Shown here in pieces: positions 6,417 to 13,168 of a DNA stretch of 13,168 bases. Location: positions 1 through 13,168 of the forward strand of contig CALGOK010000215.1 of the NCBI GenBank assembly GCA_937961295.1. The letters are read 5' to 3'. The translations under genes and the position numbers were made by a program. The notes beneath the pieces were generated by a model, which was not told where the DNA came from, did not search any database, and saw nothing but the letters and a program-made list of their open reading frames with translations. The DNA comes from an uncultured Gemmatimonadota bacterium (GTDB taxonomy: Bacteria; Gemmatimonadota; Gemmatimonadetes; Gemmatimonadales; GWC2-71-9). Positions within the stretch are counted from its first letter, which is position 1, and each line of letters begins with the position of its first letter.

Positions 6417-8368
6417 GGCGCGAGCTCCGTGCGCCGGGCCCGCACGGTCACCAGCAATTCGAACTCCGGGTCACGGTACACGAGCTCGGCCTCGGAGAGG
6501 TCCGTGGTGGCAAGGCCATGGAGGAACGCGATCGTTGTCAGGACGTTGCCGTGAGCCTCGACGTGGACATTGTCCGTCCCGAACGCTTCGGTGAACAACC
6601 GGGAGGCCGAGGACGACGTGAAGCCCCAGTACCAGGTGTCGGCCCACTCGGTCCCACTGCGCCGTGACAGCCCGGGGAAAGTCGCCAGCAGGACGCCACC
6701 AGGAGCCAGCATCCGGTGAAGCGTGGCGAGGGCAGCCCTGGTGTCGTAGATGAGGTGCAGGGTCTGCGTCAGGATGATGCAATCGAAGACCCCGCTCGGC
6801 AGCTCGGCTCCAGCGGACAGGTCGCCGATCAGCGTGGCGCGCGGGTTTCCTGCCGTGACGTGCAATACGTCACGGTGCCTGACGCGGTCGCCACCGAACC
6901 GCCGGGTGTAGCCGTCGTCCTCGATCTCCAGCACCCTGCCACGGATGTCGCCGGCGTGACGTGCCAGGAACTCCTCCAAGTAGTGCCGGTCGATCGGTTG
7001 GCCCCGATCCAGGCCCCACTTCCGGCTGATCGGTTCGAGCCGCCGCAAGTCCCCGAGGTCGACCCCGAGCCGCTGGCGTGTCATGGGCCGGTCGGGGGGA
7101 GATTCACCGCCGAGCTCCTCGAACAGGGGCGGTGCGAGCTCGACCGCTGCGGGGTGCTGGCCCATGTCGACATGAATGCGCGCGTTGTGCTCATCTGCTG
7201 TCGCCGTGAATTCGCGGATCACCTCTCGCCACGTCGGCCCGATCTCCAGCAGGTCGTACCATCCGAGTCCCTGCCATGGTTCGTGGGCCTCCGCGATGCC
7301 GACAGCGACTTGGCGCGATGTGTCGGCCCGGATCCGGAGCGTCACCCGGTAGCGATATCCCGCTCGCAGCTCGAGCCGGGGCCAGTTCACCTGGACCTCA
7401 TGCAACGCTCCTGCCTCGAACCCGGGGTCGATCTCGATCCGTTGCTCACCGGCGCCGCCTGCGTCGGGTACCAGCCGTGCCGTGCGCTGGCCTCCGAGAC
7501 GGAGGTTCCACCCTGGAGTGGCACCCGTCCCGGAGGCGAGGCGCTCGTCACGGCGAGCGGCCTGGAGGGCAGCCCACACGCCCGGGAGGTCGTGTCGGCC
7601 GGTCCTCAGGTAGCCCTCCAGCCACTCGAGGAAGCGGAGCCGGACCAGCCGATAGGCTCCCGCGCGATCGGTGGCCGCCGAACATGAGGCATCATGAATC
7701 CGGTACCGCTCCCAGGTCTCGTCCGCGGCCAGCACGCGCGCGTGCAGGTACACCTTGATCAGGAATGCCTGGTCCTCGTAGAACCCGGTGAAGGCCTCCT
7801 CGAAGCCCCCGACCTGTTCCACGGTCGTCCGGCGGATCATCAACCCGCTCGGCGTCGGGGCGGTGTGTCGCCCGAGCGGGTACAGGCGCAGGGCGAGTGT
7901 CGGTGGCTCGTGGACGACGCCGACCGGAATCCCCAAGTCGGGGCGATGGTCACGGGCGACATCCTCGGGTCGTCCGGTCCAGCCGTGCCAGTACTCCGTC
8001 GCCCCGTAGATCACCTCGGCATCGGGGTTCGCATCGAGCAGTGCGACCTCGCGGGACAGCTTGTGCTGGAGCCAGACATCGTCGGCGTCCAGCAGCGCGA
8101 CAAGATCTCCCCGAGCATGCCGAATGCCCAGGTTCCGCGACGCGCTCATGCCGCGGTTCTCGTGCCCCGGGTGTTCGAGGTAGCGAATCCGATCGCCTTC
8201 ACGCTCGGCATAGCCGCGGGCGATCGCCGAGCTGCCGTCGGACGAGCCGTCGTCGACGAGCAGCAACTCCCAGTCGGTGAAGGTCTGGGCCCGCACGCTC
8301 TCGATCGCCTCGGCGAGGAAGCGCTCCTCGTCGAGGAAGATCATGACCACGGAGACGCGCGGGGTCAC
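6413..8368 (-). CDS. GT2 glycosyltransferase / carbohydrate-binding-like / methyltransferase fusion
   Basis: The product is 651 residues in three modules. Residues 4-245 are a GT2 transferase: VSVVMIFLDEERFL, LLVDDGSSDGS (36-46), NRGMSASRNLG (71-81), ALLDADDVWL (91-100, DXD) and GFYEDQAFLIKV (195-206). Residues about 286-411 are a beta-rich CBM4/9-like module with RIRADTSRQVAVGI (345-358) and AHEPWQGLGWY (361-371). Residues about 452-650 are a class I SAM methyltransferase: GRVLEIEDDGYTRRF (477-491), FDCIILTQTLHLIYD (528-542) and MLAPGGVLLATFP (553-565). The usual glycine-rich SAM loop is absent. No signal peptide or membrane helix is visible, so it is probably cytoplasmic. The start is GTG in a GTGA overlap, with GGGAG nine bases upstream. 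The likely job is glycan extension with sugar methylation. Methyl capping guided by the binding module is an inference. Confidence 0.9.
   Translation of the reverse strand: MTPRVSVVMIFLDEERFLAEAIESVRAQTFTDWELLLVDDGSSDGSSAIARGYAEREGDRIRYLEHPGHENRGMSASRNLGIRHARGDLVALLDADDVWLQHKLSREVALLDANPDAEVIYGATEYWHGWTGRPEDVARDHRPDLGIPVGVVHEPPTLALRLYPLGRHTAPTPSGLMIRRTTVEQVGGFEEAFTGFYEDQAFLIKVYLHARVLAADETWERYRIHDASCSAATDRAGAYRLVRLRFLEWLEGYLRTGRHDLPGVWAALQAARRDERLASGTGATPGWNLRLGGQRTARLVPDAGGAGEQRIEIDPGFEAGALHEVQVNWPRLELRAGYRYRVTLRIRADTSRQVAVGIAEAHEPWQGLGWYDLLEIGPTWREVIREFTATADEHNARIHVDMGQHPAAVELAPPLFEELGGESPPDRPMTRQRLGVDLGDLRRLEPISRKWGLDRGQPIDRHYLEEFLARHAGDIRGRVLEIEDDGYTRRFGGDRVRHRDVLHVTAGNPRATLIGDLSAGAELPSGVFDCIILTQTLHLIYDTRAALATLHRMLAPGGVLLATFPGLSRRSGTEWADTWYWGFTSSSASRLFTEAFGTDNVHVEAHGNVLTTIAFLHGLATTDLSEAELVYRDPEFELLVTVRARRTELAP
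6425..6428 (-). promoter_or_regulatory. Ribosome binding site of the deacetylase gene inside the upstream gene
   Basis: On the minus strand GGAG lies eight bases before the ATG at 6416, within the last codons of the GT2/methyltransferase gene. It supports the overlapping ATGA start. Confidence 0.5.
7136..7513 (-). other. Carbohydrate-binding-like module, copy 1 (in the GT2/methyltransferase fusion)
   Basis: Residues 286-411 of the fusion protein. Its core, residues 339-403 (bases 7160-7354), aligns without gaps to residues 257-321 of the SGNH-like membrane protein with 27 of 65 identities counted by eye. The pattern (RIRAD, then W and F, then N-R-I and G) resembles the CBM4/9 galactose-binding-like fold. 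The family name is from recall. Confidence 0.65.
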
Positions 8369-10173
8369 GGGGTGGCACTCCCTTGCGCCAGCAGGCTGTC
8401 GATGAACGGCCGGAGGGTGATCGCCAGTTGTGCGTGCGCGTAGGCGCTCGGCAGTTCCCTGGTGCCGAAGCTCACGAGGACGTCAGGGGCGTGGGCATCG
8501 ATCAGGGCGGCGCCGGCGTCGTGGACCGGCACGTCGAGTGGCCGCATGGCCTCGTCGATCCGCTCGCGCAGGGCCGGCCACCGGGGGTCCTCGGTGGCCC
8601 GGAACAGCACCACACCCATGCGTGCTCCGCTCGACCGGACCTCGCGGGCAACCTCGGCCAGTTCTGCGGCGACCAGCCCGGCACCGTCGATCGCCGCCAC
8701 CGCGCGCCGCACCCGCCACCGCATCAGGAGCGTGGAGGTCCGCGCCAGCGGACCGGCGTGCTTCCGCGCGCGTCGCACCGCCGCGTTGCGGTGGTTCACG
8801 TCACTCTCCGCCTCGACCACCACCACCACGGCGCGGGGACGAACGGGCTCGACGAGACCGCGAACGCGGGGGAGCCATTCGTCGCTGCCGCCCGCAGGCG
8901 TTGAGCAGTTGATCACCTGCCAGGGACGGCTCGCCTCGCCCGCGCCGGCTGCCACGGCTATCGTGTCCACCGCCAGGATCGCGGTGAACACATCCTCCGC
9001 ATGCAGGTCGACGCCGAACGTGGCACTGCCGCCGAGGAAGAGGAGGCGGGCACCCTCGGGAGTCGGGGAGGACGCACCGGTACGCCGGCAGCCCAAACGG
9101 TCGGTGCGATACGCCACCTGGTACCGCGGCTCGATACCGGACGGCAGCACCAGTTGACCGATGTTGTCGCGCAGCTCCACGTCGGCCACTTCGGTCGAGA
9201 TGTCGTTGCCGCCGAGGGCAAACTCGATCCGGACATTGTCGTCGGTGCGGTCGGCCTCGAAGTAGATCTCGTGGGAGGACCACTCCGGTGATGCTTCGAC
9301 GTCGCGGTAGAAGCCGACCATCTGCCACGGGTCGTGGGCCTGCACCACCCCGACACCCACCGACCGGGTACTGTCGGCGCGGATGCGAAAGCCCACGGTG
9401 TAGCCCTGGAGCTGCTGCACCGCGTATCCGGGCTGGGTCAGGTGGATGTGCCACCCCGGTCCCGGCGAGGCGCTGTCGATCTCCATGCGAATCACTCGCG
9501 GCGCGTCCTCGGGAAACACCATCTGCGCGGCATTGCCGGGCTGGGTCGAGATCGTCCAGGTGTCCCGGCGCAGGTCGACCGGGTGGAAGTAGTCACGCGG
9601 GTCGAAGTCGTACCGGGTCGTCAGGGTCGTGTCCACCGGGAGCCTCGTGCCGAGCGCCGAATCGTTGACGATCGGCAGGCCGTCTCGTTGTGGCCCGGCC
9701 ACGCCGACCCACGGCTGGGGCAGGGCAGCCGACATGGCTTCGGCAAGGAGGAGGACGCCGGCCACCGCCAACGGACCGAGCATCGCCGGTCCCGGCCTGA
9801 GTACCCCGGCGTAGCCGAGGATCGCACCGCCGATCGCGGCCACCCCGAGCAGCACGCCACCCACCTGCAGCATGTGTGGCAACCAGCTCGTGGAGATCGG
9901 CGCGGTCAGGATGGCGGCTGCGAGGGTGACCGCCAGGAGTCCGAGCAGCACGGCAACCACTCGGCGATCGGGTCGCAAGAAGCAGCGGAAGGCGAGCAGG
10001 ATCGTCGCCATCGCGAGGGCCCCGATGAGGACGATCCTCGAACCACCGGTGGCGCCGATCGCGGACCCGGCCGCCACCAGGAGCACGGCGGTCGCAGGGA
10101 GGGCGACGATCGCCATGCCGAACAGCTCACGCTGGCCCACCGCGCCGGTGGGCGATGCGTCTGGGGTGTTCAT
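8365..10173 (-). CDS. Five-helix membrane protein with carbohydrate-binding-like and SGNH-like domains
   Basis: The product is 602 residues. Five hydrophobic segments lie at about 18-40, 45-65, 71-93, 100-123 and 129-150. Basic loops after helices 2 (RPDRR) and 4 put the N-terminus inside and the remaining 450 residues outside the cytoplasmic membrane. Residues 204-334 are a CBM4/9-like module (FRIRADSTRSVGVGV, AHDPWQMVGFY) matching that in the next gene. Residues about 376-595 resemble an SGNH hydrolase: LLFLGGSATFG (377-387, Ser383 as block I), INCSTPAGGSDEW (421-433) and VVVVEAESDVNHRN (450-463). The last block, ELPSAYAHAQLA (573-584), lacks the usual Asp-x-x-His, so activity is uncertain. 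A periplasmic role in modifying or binding the glycan is inferred. ATG 10173 is chosen for its ATGA overlap and AAGGAG. Confidence 0.82.
   Translation of the reverse strand: MNTPDASPTGAVGQRELFGMAIVALPATAVLLVAAGSAIGATGGSRIVLIGALAMATILLAFRCFLRPDRRVVAVLLGLLAVTLAAAILTAPISTSWLPHMLQVGGVLLGVAAIGGAILGYAGVLRPGPAMLGPLAVAGVLLLAEAMSAALPQPWVGVAGPQRDGLPIVNDSALGTRLPVDTTLTTRYDFDPRDYFHPVDLRRDTWTISTQPGNAAQMVFPEDAPRVIRMEIDSASPGPGWHIHLTQPGYAVQQLQGYTVGFRIRADSTRSVGVGVVQAHDPWQMVGFYRDVEASPEWSSHEIYFEADRTDDNVRIEFALGGNDISTEVADVELRDNIGQLVLPSGIEPRYQVAYRTDRLGCRRTGASSPTPEGARLLFLGGSATFGVDLHAEDVFTAILAVDTIAVAAGAGEASRPWQVINCSTPAGGSDEWLPRVRGLVEPVRPRAVVVVVEAESDVNHRNAAVRRARKHAGPLARTSTLLMRWRVRRAVAAIDGAGLVAAELAEVAREVRSSGARMGVVLFRATEDPRWPALRERIDEAMRPLDVPVHDAGAALIDAHAPDVLVSFGTRELPSAYAHAQLAITLRPFIDSLLAQGSATP
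8378..8382 (-). promoter_or_regulatory. Ribosome binding site supporting the GTG start at 8368
   Basis: The minus strand reads AAGGGAG, then nine bases, then GTG. It lies within the 3' end of the upstream gene and supports the GTG rather than a downstream start that would cut the first GT2 strand. Confidence 0.55.
9172..9564 (-). other. Carbohydrate-binding-like module, copy 2 (in the membrane protein)
   Basis: Residues 204-334 of the SGNH-like membrane protein, placed just after the last membrane helix and a linker and so predicted outside the cytoplasm. The core, 257-321 (bases 9211-9405), shares RIRAD, AH-x-PWQ and later W, F, N-x-RI and G positions with copy 1. The copies have diverged strongly, so this is not a recent DNA duplication. 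Confidence 0.65.
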
Positions 10174-11552
10174 CGAGGCTGATCTCCTTGCTGCTTGCGT
10201 GCGGTGTCGACCGCCTCGCGAAGGAGCTTCCCTTCGTTGGACAGGACCAGCATCTCCTCCAGCGTGGCAAGGTGGGCCGCCTGGTCGCCATCCTCGCGTC
10301 GCGCCTGTTCGAGGAGGCCGAGCGCGTACGGCACCACGTGCCGGGGAGAAGGGCCGCCGAGGCGGACCGCTTCCCGGATGTCTGCCCGGGCGTCCATCGG
10401 GCGATGTTCCGCGAGCGCGAGCTCCGCGCGATAGAGCCAGGCATCGGGGATCCCCGGCAAGCGCTCCCACACCTCGGCAATGGACTCGCGTGCCGCGGCG
10501 ACATTGCCGAGCCGCAGGTGCGACAGGCCGAGCAACCCCAGGGCATACACCGGGCGGGGCGCGCGGCCGGCGACGCAGCGCTCGGCGATCTCGCGGGCCG
10601 ACGCGAAGTCGCCCTGATCGAAGCTCCGCCAGCCGCGAGGCACCAGCACGTGTTCGAGCCGGCTGAGTTGATCCAGCACGGTGCGCGGGGTGCCGTCACG
10701 TTCGAGTTCGTTGCGGAGTGCTGTCGCTTCCTCGTCGCGGCCATCCGCGAGGGCGGCACGGTACAGCATCCGCCGGAACATCGTGGCGTGCTGGGGTGCC
10801 TCGCGCGCCACCCGGCCTTGGAGGATCCGCCGGAGCGTCGCTGGCGGGAAGCCGGCCTCCTCGTAGCGGTCGTGGACACCCACCGGCCCATCGAGCGCCT
10901 TGAGCGGCATGAACGTCGCAGTCGTGCCGTCGTCCACCGATTCCACCTCCTCCCACAGGTCCGGCCGGCTGTCGAAGATCAGCGGCAACCAGTAGGTCTC
11001 GTGGAAGCGGAAGTCCTGCAGGATCACGCGCGAGCGGCCGGGCACGAGCGATGGCCCGAATCCGTGCACGATGGCGTTCGCGAGTTCCCAGCTCTTGGCG
11101 GCATCGACGAACAACAGCTCGATCGGCCCCTCGGTCCAGCGGAAATCGAGCAGGTCCTGCCTGCGCGGGGCGATCCACGGATGGTAGGTGCCGATCTCCC
11201 TCAGGAAGAGGTCCAGGAAGTCGGTCCCCGCACGGCGATGCTCGCCGGCGATCGCCGCCATGAACTGGGGCTCCTCTTCCCACAGGAAACGATCGAAGCT
11301 CTGGACGCACGCCGAGCGACCCGCGCGCCGGATTCCCTCGGCGAGTGCGGCGCTGCTGCCGCCGAGCCAGGCGCCGAGATCGATCACGGCGCCCCAGCCC
11401 TCGAATCGCTCCTGGCCGAGCCACGTGAGGTACCGCTTCTCCTCCTCGGTGAGCATCGACCGGATCGCCGCGAGCTCGCGTGGAAGGCGGAGTGCCTTCC
11501 AGGGTCGGTGCCCATCGGCCTGGCGGTGCGTCCGCTGGAATGGCCAGCGCAT
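10170..11552 (-). CDS. Class I SAM methyltransferase with C-terminal TPR-like repeats
   Basis: The product is 460 residues. The N-terminal half has a Rossmann methyltransferase pattern: VIDLGAWLGGSSAALAEGI (56-74, SAM-loop motif I), VQSFDRFLW (83-91, acidic residue after strand 2), ELLFVDAAKSWELANAIVH (145-163) and RVILQDFRFH (175-184). This resembles the Methyltransf_24-type enzymes often found in glycan and small-molecule methylation. The C-terminal part (about 300-440) is helical and TPR-like, with the pair LGLSHLRLGNVAAARESIAE (341-360) and YRAELALAEHRPMDARADI (374-392). It may serve as a docking platform. No membrane segment is visible. ATG 11552 shares one base with the upstream TGA (TGATG) and has GGGAG eight bases before it. 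The stop overlaps the next gene as ATGA. The substrate is unknown; a sugar or glycan is inferred from context. Confidence 0.83.
   Translation of the reverse strand: MRWPFQRTHRQADGHRPWKALRLPRELAAIRSMLTEEEKRYLTWLGQERFEGWGAVIDLGAWLGGSSAALAEGIRRAGRSACVQSFDRFLWEEEPQFMAAIAGEHRRAGTDFLDLFLREIGTYHPWIAPRRQDLLDFRWTEGPIELLFVDAAKSWELANAIVHGFGPSLVPGRSRVILQDFRFHETYWLPLIFDSRPDLWEEVESVDDGTTATFMPLKALDGPVGVHDRYEEAGFPPATLRRILQGRVAREAPQHATMFRRMLYRAALADGRDEEATALRNELERDGTPRTVLDQLSRLEHVLVPRGWRSFDQGDFASAREIAERCVAGRAPRPVYALGLLGLSHLRLGNVAAARESIAEVWERLPGIPDAWLYRAELALAEHRPMDARADIREAVRLGGPSPRHVVPYALGLLEQARREDGDQAAHLATLEEMLVLSNEGKLLREAVDTARKQQGDQPR
10184..10189 (-). promoter_or_regulatory. Ribosome binding site of the membrane protein gene
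   Basis: AAGGAG on the minus strand lies ten bases before the ATG at 10173 and within the last codons of the methyltransferase/TPR gene. It rules out the 99-residue longer reading, which is shadow sequence of the upstream gene. Confidence 0.65.
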
Positions 11553-13027
11553 CAGCGGCGCTCCCGGATCACGTGGGCGATGCGCTCGTGCAGCTGGGCC
11601 TCGCAGGCCGTCGCATCGAACCGTGACCGGACGGTGGACGCTGCGCGCGCGCCGAAGCGCATTCGCCGGGTGGGGTCGGTGAGGAGGGCGGCAATGGCGT
11701 CGGCCATCGCCTCGGGATCCTGCTGCGGGACGATCAGCCCATCCTCCCCGTGGCTGACCACTTCGGGGATCGACCCGGCGTCGGTCGCGACGGCCGGCAG
11801 GCCGGTGGCCATCCCCTCCAACAACGCCGTGGGGATGCCGTCCTTGTCGCCACTGGCGGTCTCCACGAACGGGGCCACGAACAGGTGCGCTCCCTGGAGG
11901 AAGCGCAGCACGCCGGCATGATCCCGCCGGCCCTCGAGATGCACCGCTCCCCACAGGTCGAGCTCGTCGATGCGCTCGTCCAGCCGGGCCTTGGCCTCGC
12001 GACTCGCCGGGTTCCACTCGTCGGCAGCGCCCACGATGTGCGCCTCCACCGCGAGTCCGCGGGCGCGAAGCAGCCCGATCGCGTCAACGAGGGTGATGAG
12101 GCCCTTCTTGGGCTCGATCCGCGCCACGGTCACCACGCGATGCGGTTGGTCGGCCGCAGGTTCGTGGCGCTGGAGCACCGGGAACCGCTCGGTCGCCACG
12201 CCGTTGGGCTTGACCAGGATCCGCTCGGGGTCGGTCGTCGGCGCGAGCGCGAGGAGCTCCTGCTTGATGCGGCGCGACGTGGCGACCACGAGCGAGGCCA
12301 GTTCGAGGTGCAGCGGCACCACCTTCAGCTCGTAGTCGGCGAGCATGTGGTCCGCATAGCAGGTCACGCCGCGGGGAATGCCGTGCAGTTCCGCGGCAAT
12401 GAGCGCCATCAGGGACCGGTCATAGAAGAAGTACGAGTGGAGGTATTCGGGTCGCCATGCCTCGACCATTCGGGCGAAGGTGAACGCCTCGAGGACGTTG
12501 TCGTGGTCGCGGAGGGAGTCCATCGGGATGCCCGACGCGTCCGCGAGGCGCTCGAGCAGCGATCCGACCCGCGCAGGTTCGGTCCGCTCGTATCGCAGGA
12601 GATGTCGTCGGTGGATCGGTCGGTGCTGCACCAACCGCGTGCGACCCCGCCAGAGCCCATCAAACCGCCCACCCAGTGCCTTCCGCCCGCCAGAGGTGGA
12701 GTACGCGATGCGGACGGTGTGTCCCGCCGTGGCGATCTGCTCGAGCTCCTGATGCACGAACGTCTGCGAATAGATCGGGAACTCGCTGCAAATGGTGGCC
12801 ATCACGCGCTGACCATGCAGCGCGCGCCCTGCCGCCAGGCGAAGAAGGGTGGCACGTTGGCCGATTCGGGCGAGGACACCATGCGCGAAGAGCAGCGGCC
12901 GGCGCAACCGCAGACGGTCGAGCAGCAGTCGGCCAAGGCGGACCTCGGTGCTCTGGTCCAGCACGGCGCGCGCACGCTCGGCCACGTCGCGTTCTCGCGT
13001 GCGCTCAGCCACTCGACGCCGCTCCAC
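11552..13027 (-). CDS. GT4 family glycosyltransferase with possible truncated coiled-coil N-terminus
   Basis: The product is 491 residues from GTG 13027. The GT-B domain runs from about residue 76: ICSEFPIYSQTFVHQELE (79-96, N-terminal acceptor-side block), SYFFYDRSLMALIAAELHG (198-216), VTVARIEPKKGLITLVDAI (299-317, donor-domain start) and DKDGIPTALLEGMATGLP (394-411). The last is the E-x7-E motif with Asp replacing the first Glu. It resembles WcaL/AmsK-type exopolysaccharide transferases. Residues 1-22 are coiled-coil-like, followed by a basic linker (DRLRLRRP). Neither GTG 13027 nor ATG 12802, where the domain starts, has a clear Shine-Dalgarno. The frame upstream continues the coiled coil until a TAG at 13091-13093, so this may be the 3' part of a longer broken gene. 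A caller may choose 12802 instead. The TGA overlaps the next ATG by one base. Confidence 0.8.
   Translation of the reverse strand: MERRRVAERTRERDVAERARAVLDQSTEVRLGRLLLDRLRLRRPLLFAHGVLARIGQRATLLRLAAGRALHGQRVMATICSEFPIYSQTFVHQELEQIATAGHTVRIAYSTSGGRKALGGRFDGLWRGRTRLVQHRPIHRRHLLRYERTEPARVGSLLERLADASGIPMDSLRDHDNVLEAFTFARMVEAWRPEYLHSYFFYDRSLMALIAAELHGIPRGVTCYADHMLADYELKVVPLHLELASLVVATSRRIKQELLALAPTTDPERILVKPNGVATERFPVLQRHEPAADQPHRVVTVARIEPKKGLITLVDAIGLLRARGLAVEAHIVGAADEWNPASREAKARLDERIDELDLWGAVHLEGRRDHAGVLRFLQGAHLFVAPFVETASGDKDGIPTALLEGMATGLPAVATDAGSIPEVVSHGEDGLIVPQQDPEAMADAIAALLTDPTRRMRFGARAASTVRSRFDATACEAQLHERIAHVIRERR
11561..11565 (-). promoter_or_regulatory. Ribosome binding site of the methyltransferase/TPR gene
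   Basis: GGGAG on the minus strand lies eight bases before the ATG at 11552, inside the last codons of the GT4 gene. It supports re-initiation at the TGATG junction. Confidence 0.5.
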
Positions 13028-13090
13028 GGCGAGCGCTGATTCGTGGGCAAGCCTGGCCTCCTCCGCCGACCTCTCGACAGCGAGGGCGCG

Positions 13091-13168
13091 CTATTCCAGT
13101 CGCATGGCCAGTGCCTCGGCCTCGCGGCGCTGCGCCGCCATCGCTGCCGAATGTGCGCGGCGCGCTGC
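13091..13168 (-). CDS. C-terminal end of a coiled-coil protein, cut by the window edge
   Basis: Twenty-five codons are visible before a TAG, all in the frame of the GT4 gene. They are rich in Ala, Arg and Glu (for example AAQRREAEALAMRLE) and look like one strand of a coiled coil. The same composition resumes right after the stop (RALAVERSAEEARLAHESAL), so this may be the upstream half of one interrupted gene and not a separate protein. Nothing can be said of its main domain, which lies beyond base 13168. Confidence 0.5.
   Translation of the reverse strand, partial: AARRAHSAAMAAQRREAEALAMRLE

Noticed and set aside
10174..10470. N-terminal 99 residues of the 701-codon open frame ending at 8365
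   Set aside because: An Arg/Pro/Gly-rich shadow of the methyltransferase/TPR gene. The ATG at 10173 has AAGGAG and begins just before the first membrane helix.
11553..12017. N-terminal 155 residues of the 615-codon open frame ending at 10170
   Set aside because: It is a shadow of the GT4 donor domain. The ATG at 11552 with its TGATG junction and GGGAG is the better start.
11750..13039. A 429-residue plus-strand ORF antisense to the GT4 gene, and similar plus-strand ORFs at 10155-11921 and 6716-7687
   Set aside because: No motif, His/Arg/Gln-rich composition, and complete overlap with motif-rich minus-strand genes.
1..13168. CRISPR arrays, tRNA or rRNA genes, insertion sequences, attachment sites, defence genes
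   Set aside because: Reading both strands showed no spaced direct repeats, no tRNA-like or rRNA core sequence and no transposase, integrase or nuclease motif.

Overview
The window is high-GC bacterial DNA. The base bias keeps long spurious ORFs open on both strands, so genes were chosen by recognisable protein motifs and by how their ends fit together. The best guess for the source is a Gemmatimonadota bacterium or a relative near the FCB group. The basis is the RpoC C-terminal half: its trigger loop reads TLRTFHIGG (Leu where E. coli has Met932) and it carries an SI3-type insertion. This is recall of family features, not a database result.

Layout. (1) 1-2649, plus strand: the C-terminal part of rpoC (RNA polymerase beta'), cut by the window start. 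(2) 2650-2821: an intergenic stretch with a strong GNRA-capped hairpin that probably ends rpoC transcription, an 8-G run, a weak promoter candidate and a good ribosome binding site. (3) 2822-3826, plus strand: a family-25-like glycosyltransferase. (4) 3827-3843: a 17-base convergent gap inside an inverted repeat. (5) 3844-13027, minus strand: six genes with no intergenic bases. In transcription order they are a GT4 glycosyltransferase, a methyltransferase with a TPR-like tail, a five-helix membrane protein with a carbohydrate-binding-like module and an SGNH-like domain, a GT2/carbohydrate-binding/methyltransferase fusion, a polysaccharide deacetylase, and a GT2/polysaccharide-deacetylase fusion. 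Every junction is a 1- or 4-base stop/start overlap. (6) 13091-13168, minus strand: a coiled-coil-like coding piece in the same frame as the GT4 gene, separated from it by one in-frame TAG.

Together the minus-strand genes look like the distal part of a surface polysaccharide or glycoconjugate locus: sugar transfer (GT4, two GT2 domains, GT25 on the facing strand), methylation (two methyltransferase domains), de-N-acetylation (two NodB-type domains) and a membrane-anchored, probably extracytoplasmic SGNH-like domain. No flippase, polymerase or ABC exporter is present here. The most unusual feature is one carbohydrate-binding-like module (27 of 65 core residues identical by eye) used twice. Once it sits between a glycosyltransferase and a methyltransferase in a protein with no membrane segment, and once on the predicted outer face of the membrane protein. 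This suggests, as inference only, that the same glycan is recognised on both sides of the membrane, for instance for methyl capping. No tRNA, rRNA, CRISPR array, insertion sequence or prophage gene was found.
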